A DNA stretch of 64,000 bases from Desulfocapsaceae bacterium (GCA_031292275.1 JARLHL010000008.1:42177-106176), one strand, 5' to 3'; positions 27,215 to 36,280 are shown, numbered from the stretch's first letter. Program-made: numbers and translations. Notes: a model not told the origin generated them from the sequence alone.

Positions 27215-27557
27215 TGCTGTCTCATAGTTTACCCCAAAGCAAAAGCTGTTGAGAAACAGGTTGTTGGATTTTTGGAGGTTTCAAAAGTTCAATCAGGTTT
27301 CGTCTTTCAAAAAGATTAAGTTGCAGTAATCTGCGTATTTGCATCAAAGACTGTCCCAATCGAGACCCGAATTTCAGGAATGCCAGGAGACGATATGCGC
27401 AGAGGGCAACCAAAAGGATTGGACCGGTGTCGTTGAGTATACAACTTTATTCCTCTCCTACAGGGCGCCGGACGCAGGTGGCGCCATGCCCTTTTGAAGC
27501 TCAAAGGGGCGGTTTTGCAGGCCTTTGGGCAGGCAAGGATGGCCTGCCTGGAAGGTC
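27215..27557. other. 343-bp gap between two minus-strand signalling genes
   Basis: It holds an imperfect region with a 7-bp hairpin: GGCAGGC and GCCTGCC on the minus strand, about 27530-27550, just after the stop of the cNMP/PilZ gene. There is no T-tract. The promoter of the large kinase must lie here, but no clear -35/-10 pair is seen. No gene is evident. Confidence 0.3.
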
Positions 27558-28547
27558 CTATTTTTTGAAAAGGATGGCCTTTTGCACCAGCTCTTTCTGG
27601 AGCTGTTTGACAAAGCGAGCGTGGACGCCGTAGTCATTGTAGAGATGAAAGGAGACGCCGGTCACCTTGCCCACGGCTGTAAAGGTCAGTTCCGCTGCGC
27701 CTTGAGAAAAAGAAAATGACAAAAAGGCATGACGGGCCAGGAGGGTGCGGGCTGTGGTTTTTTTTGAGCACTTGATCATAAAACAGGTGCCTGCAACCGA
27801 CAGGTCAGAGAGGGCGCCGCGGAACTGGCTCCCTATCCGTTTCCCTTCCTTGTCGAGGAGGGTCGCGGAAACCTGACCGACTACGGCATACCGTTCGTTG
27901 GTCCTCTTTTCCAGTTGTTTTCTCCTGATAATTTCGTCTACCTTGCCGTATTGAATGCAGAAATCGATGAGTTTGGCATAGAGGCCCGGTTGCTCGTTTT
28001 CCCAGCTGTCGGCTGAGGTGCTGGCTAGATACCGCAAATGCAGCTCGGAATGGCTGACCGCAGTGGCCGAGCAAAGCGAAATGGTGGTGAAGGTATATTC
28101 GCCCAGGATATCGCCCCTTCCGAGTTTGGCGATGACGGTCTGCTTGTCGCCTTTTGGGAGATAGACCAGGACCTCACCGCTGTCGATGAAGAAGAGTTTG
28201 GTATTGAAGCCTCCCTGGGCGAGAATGACTTTCCCGGGAGGGACAACGACCTCTATCAGACTGTAATAGAGGCAGTTTTTTTCCTCAAGACTGAGCGATG
28301 CATAGAGCTTGTCCCAGAGCGCAAGGTGATTCTTGTCGATCCTTGCCAACTTTTCCTCTTCGATGAGATCCGCTGATTTGATGATTTCGACCAGGGCCAT
28401 CGGGTGGGCCGTCAGCAGCAGTTCCCTCAACTTCTGGGCATGAGCAATATCTCCCAGTCTGATGGCTGCGCTGATTGCAGTAAAGATTTCCTGAGCCGTC
28501 TTGGGGACGCCTGCCCCTGCAGGTCCGGTGGAAGAAATTGGAGACAT
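27558..28547 (-). CDS. Cyclic nucleotide-binding domain fused to PilZ domain
   Basis: The 329-residue protein has a helical N-terminus (about 1-85). A cNMP-binding beta-barrel spans about 90-205, with VVVPPGKVILAQGGFNTKLFFIDSGEV. A C-terminal PilZ domain covers about 220-325, with EKRTNERYAVVG as arginine motif and DLSVAGTCF as the DxSxxG element. It could therefore sense a cyclic mononucleotide and cyclic di-GMP together. AGGAGG lies 7 bases before the ATG. It lacks the PR residues of a classic cAMP phosphate cassette, so the first ligand is uncertain. The large kinase gene follows. Confidence 0.85.
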   Translation of the reverse strand: MSPISSTGPAGAGVPKTAQEIFTAISAAIRLGDIAHAQKLRELLLTAHPMALVEIIKSADLIEEEKLARIDKNHLALWDKLYASLSLEEKNCLYYSLIEVVVPPGKVILAQGGFNTKLFFIDSGEVLVYLPKGDKQTVIAKLGRGDILGEYTFTTISLCSATAVSHSELHLRYLASTSADSWENEQPGLYAKLIDFCIQYGKVDEIIRRKQLEKRTNERYAVVGQVSATLLDKEGKRIGSQFRGALSDLSVAGTCFMIKCSKKTTARTLLARHAFLSFSFSQGAAELTFTAVGKVTGVSFHLYNDYGVHARFVKQLQKELVQKAILFKK

Positions 28548-28695
28548 GGGTGAACCTCCTCGCGTGACAGATGAAGACCTCCGGGAAGAAAGAGCACTCC
28601 CGTCCCATAATCATACACATTTTTTTAAGACAGGACAAACATCAATGCCCAAAAACGGCAGCGACTGAGAAGGTATCCTTCGATGCCTTTGATAA

Positions 28696-28805
28696 ACGGG
28701 CAATGGTCCGCACGGGGTGATGTCAGGCTGACTGCCCGTGGTTATTCCGACATGGGCCTCGGTGCGGAGGAGACAGATGTCCTAGCCGTTGCACCATATT
28801 GCCCC
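28696..28805. other. Nested inverted-repeat element, possible structured RNA
   Basis: GGGCAAT (28698-28704) pairs with 28798-28804, TCCGCAC (28707-28713) with 28762-28768, and ATGTC (28720-28724) with 28749-28753. A competing stem, ACGGGCA/TGCCCGT (28696-28702 with 28733-28739), excludes the first. On the minus strand the 5' part resembles the first half of a tRNA-Arg(CCU), but no T-arm follows. Confidence 0.45.
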
Positions 28806-29015
28806 TGAATAAAGAAAAAAACAACCGGAAAGGCCGACGGAGCCGGAGCTGCCACCGGGTCCGCCCGGCTTTTGTCGACCTCGATGCCTTGTTGATATCG
28901 GTCAATCCTCCTGTTGTTATTTTCCGGTGAATGTACTACTTTAACACAAGACTCAAGGTGATACTCTGATCCTTCCTGTTGCTGAACAGTCTGTATTTTT
29001 TACATGAAGGCTCTC

Positions 29016-29190
29016 CAGAAACAGTGGTCTCGCCATGCCGGAGTGGCGGGTCTTCATGTTTCGCTGCGGCTGGCTGGTACGGTCCAGCTATGCGGAGTCG
29101 AAGTGCGCACCAGAAGCAGCGGCCTCGCCATGCCGGAGTGACGAATTTTTATGTATCGCTGCGGCTGGCTAGTACGGTCCAGCTATGCTG
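29016..29190. repeat. 95-bp tandem duplication upstream of namZ
   Basis: Copy one (29016-29095) and copy two (29111-29190) share blocks such as CTCGCCATGCCGGAGTG and GTACGGTCCAGCTATGC, at about 85% identity over 80 bp. The first copy contains a CGCCA/TGGCG hairpin that is broken in the second. It resembles a dispersed intergenic repeat. Confidence 0.7.
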
Positions 29191-29239
29191 GTTAAAAAAT
29201 GATCGGCCCCGGCAAGGAGCCTTATACCTTCTTTTTCTT

Positions 29240-30409
29240 ATGATTAAAACCGGACTGGAATGTTTTCTGGGAAAAATCCCTGACTCCTTTGCTGACAGGC
29301 GTTTCGGTCTGTTGTCCAATCAGGCCTCCACCGATGCGCGTCTGAGGCACAGCAAGGATTGTCTGCAGGAGAGATTGGGGGACAGATTGACATGTCTTTT
29401 TTCTCCACAGCATGGTTTTTTTTCAGAAAAACAGGATAATATGATCGAATCGGGGCATTGGAGCGATCCGGCCACAGGGCTCCCCCTCTTCAGTCTGTAC
29501 GGTGAAAGCCGCAGGCCCACTTTTGAGATGTTCGATCTTCTGGACGTCCTGCTGATCGATCTGCTGGATGTCGGCACCCGGGTCTACACCTTCCTGTATA
29601 CCATGGCCTACTGCCTGGAGGCCGCTGCCGCGTGGAACAAGAAGGTCGTCGTCCTTGACCGGCCCAACCCCATCGGAGGACTGCGGGTCGAAGGCAACCT
29701 TCTCAGCGATGACTGCACCTCCTTTGTCGGCCTCTATCCCCTGCCCATGCGGCACGGTCTGACCTTTGGCGAACTCGCACTGTATATCAACACGGAGTTT
29801 CATCTGGGCGCCGATCTTGAGGTGATTGCGATGCAGGGCTGGCGCCGATCCATGTCCTTTGGGGAAAGCGGGCTGCCCTGGGTCTTTCCCTCTCCCAATA
29901 TGCCGACCCCCGCTACAGCCTTAGTCTATCCTGGTCAAGTAATCTGGGAGGGGACCAATGTTTCCGAAGGGCGGGGGACGACCTTGCCTTTCGAGCTGGT
30001 CGGCGCCCCTTTCTGGGAGCACGAACCGATTGTAAGACTGCTGAGCGCCACGCCCCTGCCCGGATGTTTCTTCAGGCCCTTGATCTTTGAACCGACATCA
30101 GGAAAATGGGCCGGCGCTTCCTGTACAGGCTTTCAGGTCCATGTAACGGATCCGGACACCTTTCTTCCGTACAGAACGAGCCTGGCCCTGCTGCAGGCTG
30201 TGCTCAGACTTTATCCGGATCAATTTCGCTATAAGGATCCGCCCTACGAGTATGAATTTGAACGGCTGCCCATGGACCTGATCCTGGGATCGACAACGGT
30301 CCGCAGGCAGCTGGGGGAGGGGATGCCTATCCTGGCCATGGAAGAGGAATGGCAGCAGGGGTTGGCCGAATTTGCTGGATGCAGGAAAGGGTATTTCCTG
30401 TACCAATAA
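29240..30409 (+). CDS. namZ: Exo-beta-N-acetylmuramidase NamZ family (DUF1343)
   Basis: NamZ-type (DUF1343, GH171) enzymes remove terminal MurNAc from peptidoglycan fragments. From ATG 29240 the protein has 389 residues. Family blocks are GLLSNQASTD, FSPQHGFF, DLLDVGTRVYTFLYTM, DRPNPIGG, PMRHGLTFGELA and VSEGRGTTLPFE. No signal peptide is seen after this start, so it is probably cytoplasmic. An AAGGAG lies 21 bases upstream, further than ideal. Upstream in-frame codons translate repeat DNA and were rejected. lpxD follows 51 bp later. Confidence 0.85.
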   Translation: MIKTGLECFLGKIPDSFADRRFGLLSNQASTDARLRHSKDCLQERLGDRLTCLFSPQHGFFSEKQDNMIESGHWSDPATGLPLFSLYGESRRPTFEMFDLLDVLLIDLLDVGTRVYTFLYTMAYCLEAAAAWNKKVVVLDRPNPIGGLRVEGNLLSDDCTSFVGLYPLPMRHGLTFGELALYINTEFHLGADLEVIAMQGWRRSMSFGESGLPWVFPSPNMPTPATALVYPGQVIWEGTNVSEGRGTTLPFELVGAPFWEHEPIVRLLSATPLPGCFFRPLIFEPTSGKWAGASCTGFQVHVTDPDTFLPYRTSLALLQAVLRLYPDQFRYKDPPYEYEFERLPMDLILGSTTVRRQLGEGMPILAMEEEWQQGLAEFAGCRKGYFLYQ

Positions 30410-30460
30410 TGAACGAAGCAGGTGAGGACAGTCGATTATCTCGTCGACGTGGTTAAAACT

Positions 30461-31504
30461 ATGACAGAAAAAAAAGTAGATCTGGTGACCCTGGCCCGGC
30501 TTGTGGGGGGTGAAATTGTAGGCGACGGCGCAACCCTGATCCACGGTCTCGCTCCTATCGAGACAGCGGGTGACGGGGAAATCACCTTTCTGGCCAAGGC
30601 CCACAAGACGGAGGTCCTGGCAGCAACCAGGGCCTCGGCCATTCTGGTGCCGATGGCCGTTACAACGGCGGAGAAGCCTCTGATCAGGGTCCGGGACCCC
30701 TATCTCGCTTCGGCCAGGATCCACAACTATCTGCTCGCCAGGCCCTTTCAGGCCCGGGGGGTTCACACTCGGGCCTGTATCGGTGCCGACTGCACGATTC
30801 CGGATCAGGTGAGCATCGGTCCCTGTGCAGTCATAGGTGATCGGGTCAGGATCGGGCAGCGTGTCGCCATCGAGGCCGGTACCGTCATCGGCGATGATGT
30901 GGAGATCGGCGATGATTGCGTCCTGAAGGCCAATGTGACAGTTGAGAAAGGGTGCCGGCTCGGGTGTCGGGTCACCCTCCATCCGGGGGTGGTCATCGGC
31001 AGTGACGGCTATGGCTATGCCGCCGATGAGCGGGGGTGTCATATCAAAAGACCCCAGGTGGGCATCGTCCGCATCGATGACGATGTCGAGATCGGCGCAA
31101 ATACCTGTATCGACCGGGCGACCTATGGCGTCACCTGGATTAAAGCCGGAGTGAAAATCGATAATCTGGTGCAGATTGCCCATAACGTGGTCATCGGCGA
31201 AAATTCCCTTCTGGTTTCCCAGGTGGGTATTGCTGGTTCAGCCAGTTGCGGACGCAATGTGGTTCTCGGTGGACAGACCGGGATCAAAGGACATATCCAT
31301 CTGGACGATGGGGTGATGGTGGCTGCCTGCAGCGGGGTGCATCAGAATCTGCCCAAGGGAGCGATGGTCGGCGGCAGCCCTACACTGCCGGTGAAGCAGT
31401 GGGCCAAGGCGACCGCCGTCTATGGGCGGCTGCCTGAACTGGCCAGGGATGTGAGACAGTTGATGAAGGATGTTGAGAGCTTGAAGGAAGATAAAGAGAA
31501 ATGA
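30461..31504 (+). CDS. lpxD: UDP-3-O-(3-hydroxyacyl)glucosamine N-acyltransferase
   Basis: LpxD adds the second hydroxyacyl chain to UDP-3-O-acyl-glucosamine in lipid A synthesis. The 347-residue protein has the N-terminal uridine-binding domain (LARLVGGEIVGDG) and a long left-handed beta-helix. The catalytic histidine region is IDNLVQIAHNVVIGEN, and the C-terminal helix follows VGGSPTLPVKQW. I chose ATG 30461 by comparison with family N-termini. An in-frame GTG at 30422 would add 13 residues, and neither has a strong ribosome site. The stop overlaps the first possible fabZ ATG. Confidence 0.95.
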   Translation: MTEKKVDLVTLARLVGGEIVGDGATLIHGLAPIETAGDGEITFLAKAHKTEVLAATRASAILVPMAVTTAEKPLIRVRDPYLASARIHNYLLARPFQARGVHTRACIGADCTIPDQVSIGPCAVIGDRVRIGQRVAIEAGTVIGDDVEIGDDCVLKANVTVEKGCRLGCRVTLHPGVVIGSDGYGYAADERGCHIKRPQVGIVRIDDDVEIGANTCIDRATYGVTWIKAGVKIDNLVQIAHNVVIGENSLLVSQVGIAGSASCGRNVVLGGQTGIKGHIHLDDGVMVAACSGVHQNLPKGAMVGGSPTLPVKQWAKATAVYGRLPELARDVRQLMKDVESLKEDKEK

Positions 31505-31527
31505 ATGGAGCAGGAGGACATGAAGAT

Positions 31528-31980
31528 ATGAGTGAGGTTGTAATTCCTGAGAATATAGATATCCTGGAGATTTTACGTTTGCTGCCCCATCGGTATCCAT
31601 TTGTAATGGTGGACAGGATCCTGTCGGTGATCCCTGAAAAGAGCGTAACGGGATTGAAAAATGTGACCATAAACGAGCCGTTTTTCCAGGGACATTTTCC
31701 CGGCCGGCCGGTAATGCCCGGGGTATTGATTCTGGAAGGAATGGCCCAGACCGGCGGTATAATGGCCTTTTATTCCGTACCTGAGAATATCGGGACCAAG
31801 CTCCTCTATTTTGCCGGCATAGATAAGGCAAGATTCAGAAAACCGGTGGTTCCCGGTGACCAGCTTCACTTTCATCTGGAGATGGTTCGATATAAACGCG
31901 GCATCTTCGTCATGCACGGGGAGGCCCATGTCGACGGCAAACTCGCTGCGGAAGCAGACTTGATGGCCTCTTTCGGCTAG
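31528..31980 (+). CDS. fabZ: 3-hydroxyacyl-ACP dehydratase FabZ
   Basis: FabZ dehydrates 3-hydroxyacyl-ACP in fatty-acid synthesis and competes with LpxA/LpxD for the same pool. From ATG 31528 it has 150 residues. The active-site His is in LLPHRYPFVMVD and the Glu in GVLILEGMAQ, with FFQGHFPGRPVMPG between them. AGGAGG is about 10 bases before this ATG. An in-frame ATG at 31501 overlapping the lpxD stop would add nine residues. The lpxD-fabZ-lpxA order is conserved in Gram-negative bacteria. Confidence 0.95.
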   Translation: MSEVVIPENIDILEILRLLPHRYPFVMVDRILSVIPEKSVTGLKNVTINEPFFQGHFPGRPVMPGVLILEGMAQTGGIMAFYSVPENIGTKLLYFAGIDKARFRKPVVPGDQLHFHLEMVRYKRGIFVMHGEAHVDGKLAAEADLMASFG

Positions 31981-32235
31981 ATGAGTTCGATGCAGAAAAA
32001 AAATGAGGATAACACGGGAGGCGGCAACTATCCGCTGTGAATATTTAATTCTTGCGCTTGTTGCTGATTGCCGGTAATCAGACAGGTCCGGTACGGTCTG
32101 ACCCCGGGGGCGGAAAAAAGGTTGAAACGCTTTAGCTCTGCTGCTCGATACACATCTGCCAGGGGGATCGCGGAAACCGAGGGTTTTTTTCTATTAATGC
32201 CGAACAATAACTTAATACTATAAATATTATATACT

Positions 32236-33033
32236 ATGCTTATACATCAAACCGCAGTCATCGATAAAAAAGCTGAGCTGGATTCGACCGTTGAGGTCGG
32301 CCCCTACGCAGTTATTGAAGCGGGTGTCCGCATCGGCGCTCACTCCCGAATCATGCCCCATGCGGTGATTTCAGGGCCAACGACCATTGGTGAGAGAAAT
32401 CTCGTCGGCTCGTTTGCCACTGTCGGCGGCGCTCCTCAGGACCTGAGTTACAAGGGAGAGCCAACGGAGCTTATCATTGGCAATGACAATCAGATCCGGG
32501 AATACGCCTCCATCCATCGCGGCACACCCGGAGAGCATGGGAAGACAGTGATCGGCAACAATAATCTCCTGATGGCCTATATCCATATTGCCCATGACTG
32601 TCAGCTTGGCGATCATGTGATTATGGCTAATGTGGCCACCCTGGCCGGGCATGTTGAAGTGGGCAGCCATGCCTCCATCGGGGGACTGGTGGCGGTGCAT
32701 CAGTTCTGCCGGATAGGCAGCTACTCCTATATTGGCGGGGTCTCCGGGATCGGCCTTGATGTCCCTCCCTACGTCATCATTGCCGGCACCAGGAACCGCA
32801 CCCGCATCTCCGGGATCAACAAGATCGGTCTGAAACGCAATGGCTTCAGCCGGGAGACCATAGGCAAGCTGGATGATGCCTTCCGGATAATCTTCCGCTC
32901 ACCCAATCTTCTTCTCAAGGATGCCCTGGAACAGGCACGGCAGGAACTCCCCGACTGTCCCGAAGTGGAGTCCATGGTAAAATTTTTTGAAGAGTCCACC
33001 CGCGGGGTCTGGAGAAGAACGGTGGAGGATTGA
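32236..33033 (+). CDS. lpxA: UDP-N-acetylglucosamine O-acyltransferase
   Basis: LpxA performs the first acylation of lipid A synthesis. The 265-residue length is standard. Hexapeptide repeats fill the first two-thirds, with the catalytic His in YIHIAHDCQLGDH and GGLVAVHQFCRIG further on. The C-terminal helical domain starts near KRNGFSRETI. It is separated from fabZ by 255 bp. No Shine-Dalgarno is visible before the ATG, and a TATAAA lies only 12 bases upstream, so it may be transcribed separately with a very short leader. Confidence 0.96.
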   Translation: MLIHQTAVIDKKAELDSTVEVGPYAVIEAGVRIGAHSRIMPHAVISGPTTIGERNLVGSFATVGGAPQDLSYKGEPTELIIGNDNQIREYASIHRGTPGEHGKTVIGNNNLLMAYIHIAHDCQLGDHVIMANVATLAGHVEVGSHASIGGLVAVHQFCRIGSYSYIGGVSGIGLDVPPYVIIAGTRNRTRISGINKIGLKRNGFSRETIGKLDDAFRIIFRSPNLLLKDALEQARQELPDCPEVESMVKFFEESTRGVWRRTVED

Positions 33034-33040
33034 CGGTTCA

Positions 33041-33883
33041 ATGGAGATCGATCCGCGCAATATAGGCATTATCGCCGGGGCCGGCCAGTTTCCCCTGCTC
33101 TTTATCGAAGCCGCCAGGAGCGCCGGTCGCAGGGTCTTTGTCATTGCCCATAAGAATGAGACATCCGAGGCCGTTGCCGATGCCGCCGATGCGGTGTGCT
33201 GGGTTAAGCTTGGCCAGTTGGGCAAGATGATCAAATTCTTCAAGGATCAGGCCGTGGGAGAGACGGTTTTTCTCGGGGCGATCACCAAGACCAGAATCTT
33301 TCGTGACGTCCTGCCCGATTTCCGGTGTATTGCCCTCTGGAATACCATCAACACCAAACAGGACGACGCCATCCTGCGGGCCGTGGCCGGGGCCCTGGAG
33401 AGTGACGGCATAAAGGTCCTGGAATCGACCCTGTATCTGCGGCATCTCCTCTTCCCCAAAGGCGTCCTGACTCGGAAGAAGCCCAATAAGGAGCAGAGAA
33501 CGGATATCGTCTTCGGCTGGAGGCATGCAAGGGCCATCGGCAGCCTGGATATCGGTCAGTGCGTCGTGGTCAGAAACCTCTCGGTTGCCGCTGTTGAGGC
33601 AATCGAGGGAACGGATGCCGCGATTATCAGAGGGGGTGGGCTGGTGAAGGAAAAGGCCGTTGTGGTCAAGGTGAAGAAGCCGGGGCAGGATTTCCGCTTC
33701 GATCTTCCTGCAACGGGACTCACCACCATTGAAAGCCTGAAAAGCGTCCAGGCCTCTGTGCTGGCCGTGGAGGCTGGTCAGTCACTGATATTTGACCGCC
33801 AGAAGATGGTGGAGGCGGCCGATAAGGCGGGTATTGTCATCGTCGGCGTTGAGGAGTTGGAAGACGGAAGCCTGGATTTCTGA
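33041..33883 (+). CDS. lpxI: UDP-2,3-diacylglucosamine pyrophosphatase LpxI
   Basis: LpxI hydrolyses UDP-2,3-diacylglucosamine to lipid X and replaces LpxH in many alpha- and deltaproteobacteria. From ATG 33041 (MEIDPRNIGIIAGAGQFP) it has 280 residues. The C-terminal domain carries FGWRHARAIGSLDIGQCVV and AAIIRGGGL, typical of the former DUF1009. GGAGG lies about 12 bases upstream and overlaps the lpxA end, only 7 bp away, so the two genes are surely co-transcribed. No lpxB is in the window; it would normally be close to this cluster. Confidence 0.94.
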   Translation: MEIDPRNIGIIAGAGQFPLLFIEAARSAGRRVFVIAHKNETSEAVADAADAVCWVKLGQLGKMIKFFKDQAVGETVFLGAITKTRIFRDVLPDFRCIALWNTINTKQDDAILRAVAGALESDGIKVLESTLYLRHLLFPKGVLTRKKPNKEQRTDIVFGWRHARAIGSLDIGQCVVVRNLSVAAVEAIEGTDAAIIRGGGLVKEKAVVVKVKKPGQDFRFDLPATGLTTIESLKSVQASVLAVEAGQSLIFDRQKMVEAADKAGIVIVGVEELEDGSLDF

Positions 33884-34049
33884 ACAGGGTCAGGCCCGGA
33901 TCGATCCGATTCATTTTGTCCGGCATCCTTCATCCGTCCTTGCCGATACGAAAAGACTGGCCTGCCGCTGCTTGTCACGCGAAGAGGCCTGTCCTCTGAA
34001 ACTGGACCGCATCCCCTGCCCGTATCTTGGCGCACTGCAACTCTCAACA

Positions 34050-34067
34050 CTTATCAGATGTGATAAG
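34050..34067. repeat. 7-bp perfect hairpin downstream of lpxI
   Basis: CTTATCA (34050-34056) and TGATAAG (34061-34067) flank a 4-base loop. No T-tract follows. It may mark the 3' end of the lpx transcript. It overlaps the end of an open frame whose last part is cysteine-containing (33889-34073) and has no good start. Confidence 0.35.
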
Positions 34068-34129
34068 GCCTGAATATCCAGGGCGTGCCCCGGAAAACGA
34101 TTTTGCGTGAAAGTGAGGATCGAGCAGGA

Positions 34130-34744
34130 CTATGCGGGGCTTACCCAGGCCAGAAGGGGATCGAGCCATTCCCGGTAGGGGCGATAGATCAGGCCGTGAC
34201 CGAGATCAAGGTCGAGAAGGATGGCCTTGAAGTTTCCCGAGCCTTCCGAGCGCTGGAAATACAGTGCAGGCGTTATTGAGAGCGTGTCGGCCCGATCATG
34301 GATGGACAGGACTTTGCCATAGAGCCTCAAAGCCTTGTCCTGCAAACATTTTTCAAACAGGCCTGCCAGGAAGATGTAATATATTCCCGTCTGCTGCAGC
34401 ATACTGGAGACATAGGCGCTGATAACGCCCCCCTTTGAGGCGCCGACCACGATGATATTGTCAGGCGGTATGTGGCAGGCCAGGAGTGTTTTTATCTGGG
34501 CGGTGATTGTTTCGGCATATGCCTTGACCTCCGTTCCCTTCTTCCGGGCCTCGCTGACTACAATAAATCCGGCGCGGGCCAGTTCCTGAAGGATGAGCTC
34601 ATATTCATAGTAGCCGTGCTCCTCGCTCCTGGGGCGTATTCCGGCCTCTTCTATAATGAGGCCGTGGAGGTAAAAGAGGTATCGTTTTAAGCTGTCAGGA
34701 TTTTCAGGAATGTGTGGCAGAATTTTTTTCTCCATGTCTTCCAT
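34130..34744 (-). CDS. Small alpha/beta-hydrolase-like protein
   Basis: The 204-residue protein contains RYLFYLHGLIIEEAG near the N-terminus (oxyanion-type HG), a nucleophile elbow IIVVGASKGGVISAY, and late DLDLGHGLIYRPYREW, where the His could complete a triad. This layout is that of an alpha/beta hydrolase. I chose ATG 34742-34744 because AGGAG lies 8 bases upstream. A longer frame would add 60 poorly structured residues. It stands alone, convergent with the lpx cluster. The substrate is unknown. Confidence 0.75.
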   Translation of the reverse strand: MEDMEKKILPHIPENPDSLKRYLFYLHGLIIEEAGIRPRSEEHGYYEYELILQELARAGFIVVSEARKKGTEVKAYAETITAQIKTLLACHIPPDNIIVVGASKGGVISAYVSSMLQQTGIYYIFLAGLFEKCLQDKALRLYGKVLSIHDRADTLSITPALYFQRSEGSGNFKAILLDLDLGHGLIYRPYREWLDPLLAWVSPA

Positions 34745-35076
34745 TGAAAGTTCTCCTTGAAAAAGAAAATCGCCTTCCGGCAAAGATGGATTGACAGGCT
34801 TTGCCGCTGGAACCGGCAGCCTGCGCAGTCGGTCCTTGCTTGTTTGATGACATGTATACCGTACAGGGCGGACGGGCATATTACAAATGTATTTCGTTTT
34901 GCGGGTAATGCCACTAAAATACAATAAGATATATCGTATTTCTAGAAATCGTATACTGGTTTTTTAGAGAATCCGGAGGGAAAGGCATCCCCGGAGCAGT
35001 TTAAAATGCGCAGGAAAACTATCTTACGATCCTGTCACTATATTTTTCGGCAGCGGCCGGCAGACAGAGTGTAGCA

Positions 35077-36186
35077 ATGACGAAACCAGTACAGACCAAG
35101 GCAGCCGGTGCCAAAGGGATAAAAAAGGCCGCTGCCGGCCCCAAACAAAAGAAAAAGCAGGGGACGGGGAAGAAAGGGCGGGGAAAATCCACCCCCAAGC
35201 CTATCGGTCAATACCGATTGCGTATCGTGCTTGTTTTATTGGAGGCCGCTGGTTTTTCTGCTGTTGCAATTGCCGGCACCATTGTCGTATTGGGCTATTC
35301 TGCAAACCGGTTTTCCGGCACCCGCTTCTTTGCAAGTCTGTTGCCTTTTGCAGGCTTGGTTGTGGGCCTGATTGTTCTTTCTGCCGTCCTGATCCTCGGT
35401 TGGTGGAGGATTCGAAAATGGCTGCTTACGCGTTCAATCCTGCTGCCTGCCTTAATCTCGCTCTGCTTTGCGCTGATGGTCGGCTATGGTGTCCGACAGG
35501 AACAGTTCAGGCAGGGATTTGATAATTTTCGTACCTTGATCGGCGGCAGGCAGGAGGATCGCCGCATTACCCTCGCCCATCAGGTTTATGCGGCTTATCG
35601 CCGCTATGACAGGCCCCAGGTGCAGAAGATGATAGTAGACCGGGCGCAGGCCTATGCCCCTTTCCTGAAAGAGGCCGCGCAGGCTTACGGTATCGATGAA
35701 AATCTGCTGCAGGGACTGGCTGCGGCAGAGACCTCTTTTTTTCCTGTGGAGAGCAAAGATGGCGGGGTTGGGCTTTTCCAGATCACCTTGGTTCCGGAGG
35801 GCATCTTTGACAGTGTCGGCAAGAGGCTTGCTGTCGACAAGATATCCCTGACGGACCCCCGTCAGAACGCCTTTGTGGCGGCAGCGGTCCTGAAATATTA
35901 TCTGGCCCAGATGAACGACGATCTCTTTCTCGGCCTCCTTGCCTACAATATCGGGCCGGCAAACGGCGGTCTGAAATTTATTATGCGGCAATACGGGGCA
36001 ACGAATTTTGTTACCATCCAGCCTTATCTTCAGCAGCTTCCCCGCGATTATCCTATCCGGGTCTTATCCTACGCCCTCGCTTTCCGACTCTGGCAGCAGG
36101 ATGGCAAATTACTTGCTTACGAGGAAGGACAAAATGCCCAGTATATCCAAAAGATAGGGATTCCCGGTCTGCATAGTGACCACTGA
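35077..36186 (+). CDS. Membrane-anchored SLT-type lytic transglycosylase
   Basis: The 369-residue protein has a very basic, Lys-rich N-terminal tail (about 1-45). Three membrane helices follow (about 48-75, 85-108 and 119-138), then a C-terminal SLT domain. The catalytic Glu218 lies in LAAAETSFFPV, followed by GGVGLFQIT and LLAYNIGPANGG, the expected SLT motifs. It should cleave peptidoglycan at the membrane. The three-helix anchor and basic tail are unusual; most SLT enzymes are lipoproteins or soluble. A MotA/MotB-type pair lies just beyond, convergent. Confidence 0.85.
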   Translation: MTKPVQTKAAGAKGIKKAAAGPKQKKKQGTGKKGRGKSTPKPIGQYRLRIVLVLLEAAGFSAVAIAGTIVVLGYSANRFSGTRFFASLLPFAGLVVGLIVLSAVLILGWWRIRKWLLTRSILLPALISLCFALMVGYGVRQEQFRQGFDNFRTLIGGRQEDRRITLAHQVYAAYRRYDRPQVQKMIVDRAQAYAPFLKEAAQAYGIDENLLQGLAAAETSFFPVESKDGGVGLFQITLVPEGIFDSVGKRLAVDKISLTDPRQNAFVAAAVLKYYLAQMNDDLFLGLLAYNIGPANGGLKFIMRQYGATNFVTIQPYLQQLPRDYPIRVLSYALAFRLWQQDGKLLAYEEGQNAQYIQKIGIPGLHSDH

Positions 36187-36280
36187 GAGGGGGGCTCACC
36201 GAGAGAGTGAGCAGATCGGGTGTATGCGCGGTGCGACGACTGGTTCCGGTCTGCACTCAGGGGCGAATTTCTCATGACGG

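Larger units (their letters stand above)
28548..29239. other. 692-bp gene-free region with structured and repeated DNA
   Basis: Three things are visible. There is a nested inverted-repeat element at 28696-28805. A short GC hairpin, CCGGG/CCCGG (28855-28868), is followed by CTTTT. A 95-bp tandem duplication spans 29016-29190. Open frames crossing it look non-coding. Confidence 0.6.

Noticed and set aside
28731..28805. tRNA-Arg gene on the minus strand
   Set aside because: Only the 5' half resembles a tRNA. The anticodon stem, T-arm and acceptor 3' strand are not present at tRNA spacing.
30098..31183. 361-codon open frame antisense to namZ and lpxD
   Set aside because: Asp/Gly/His-rich pattern typical of antisense hexapeptide-repeat DNA; no supporting signals.
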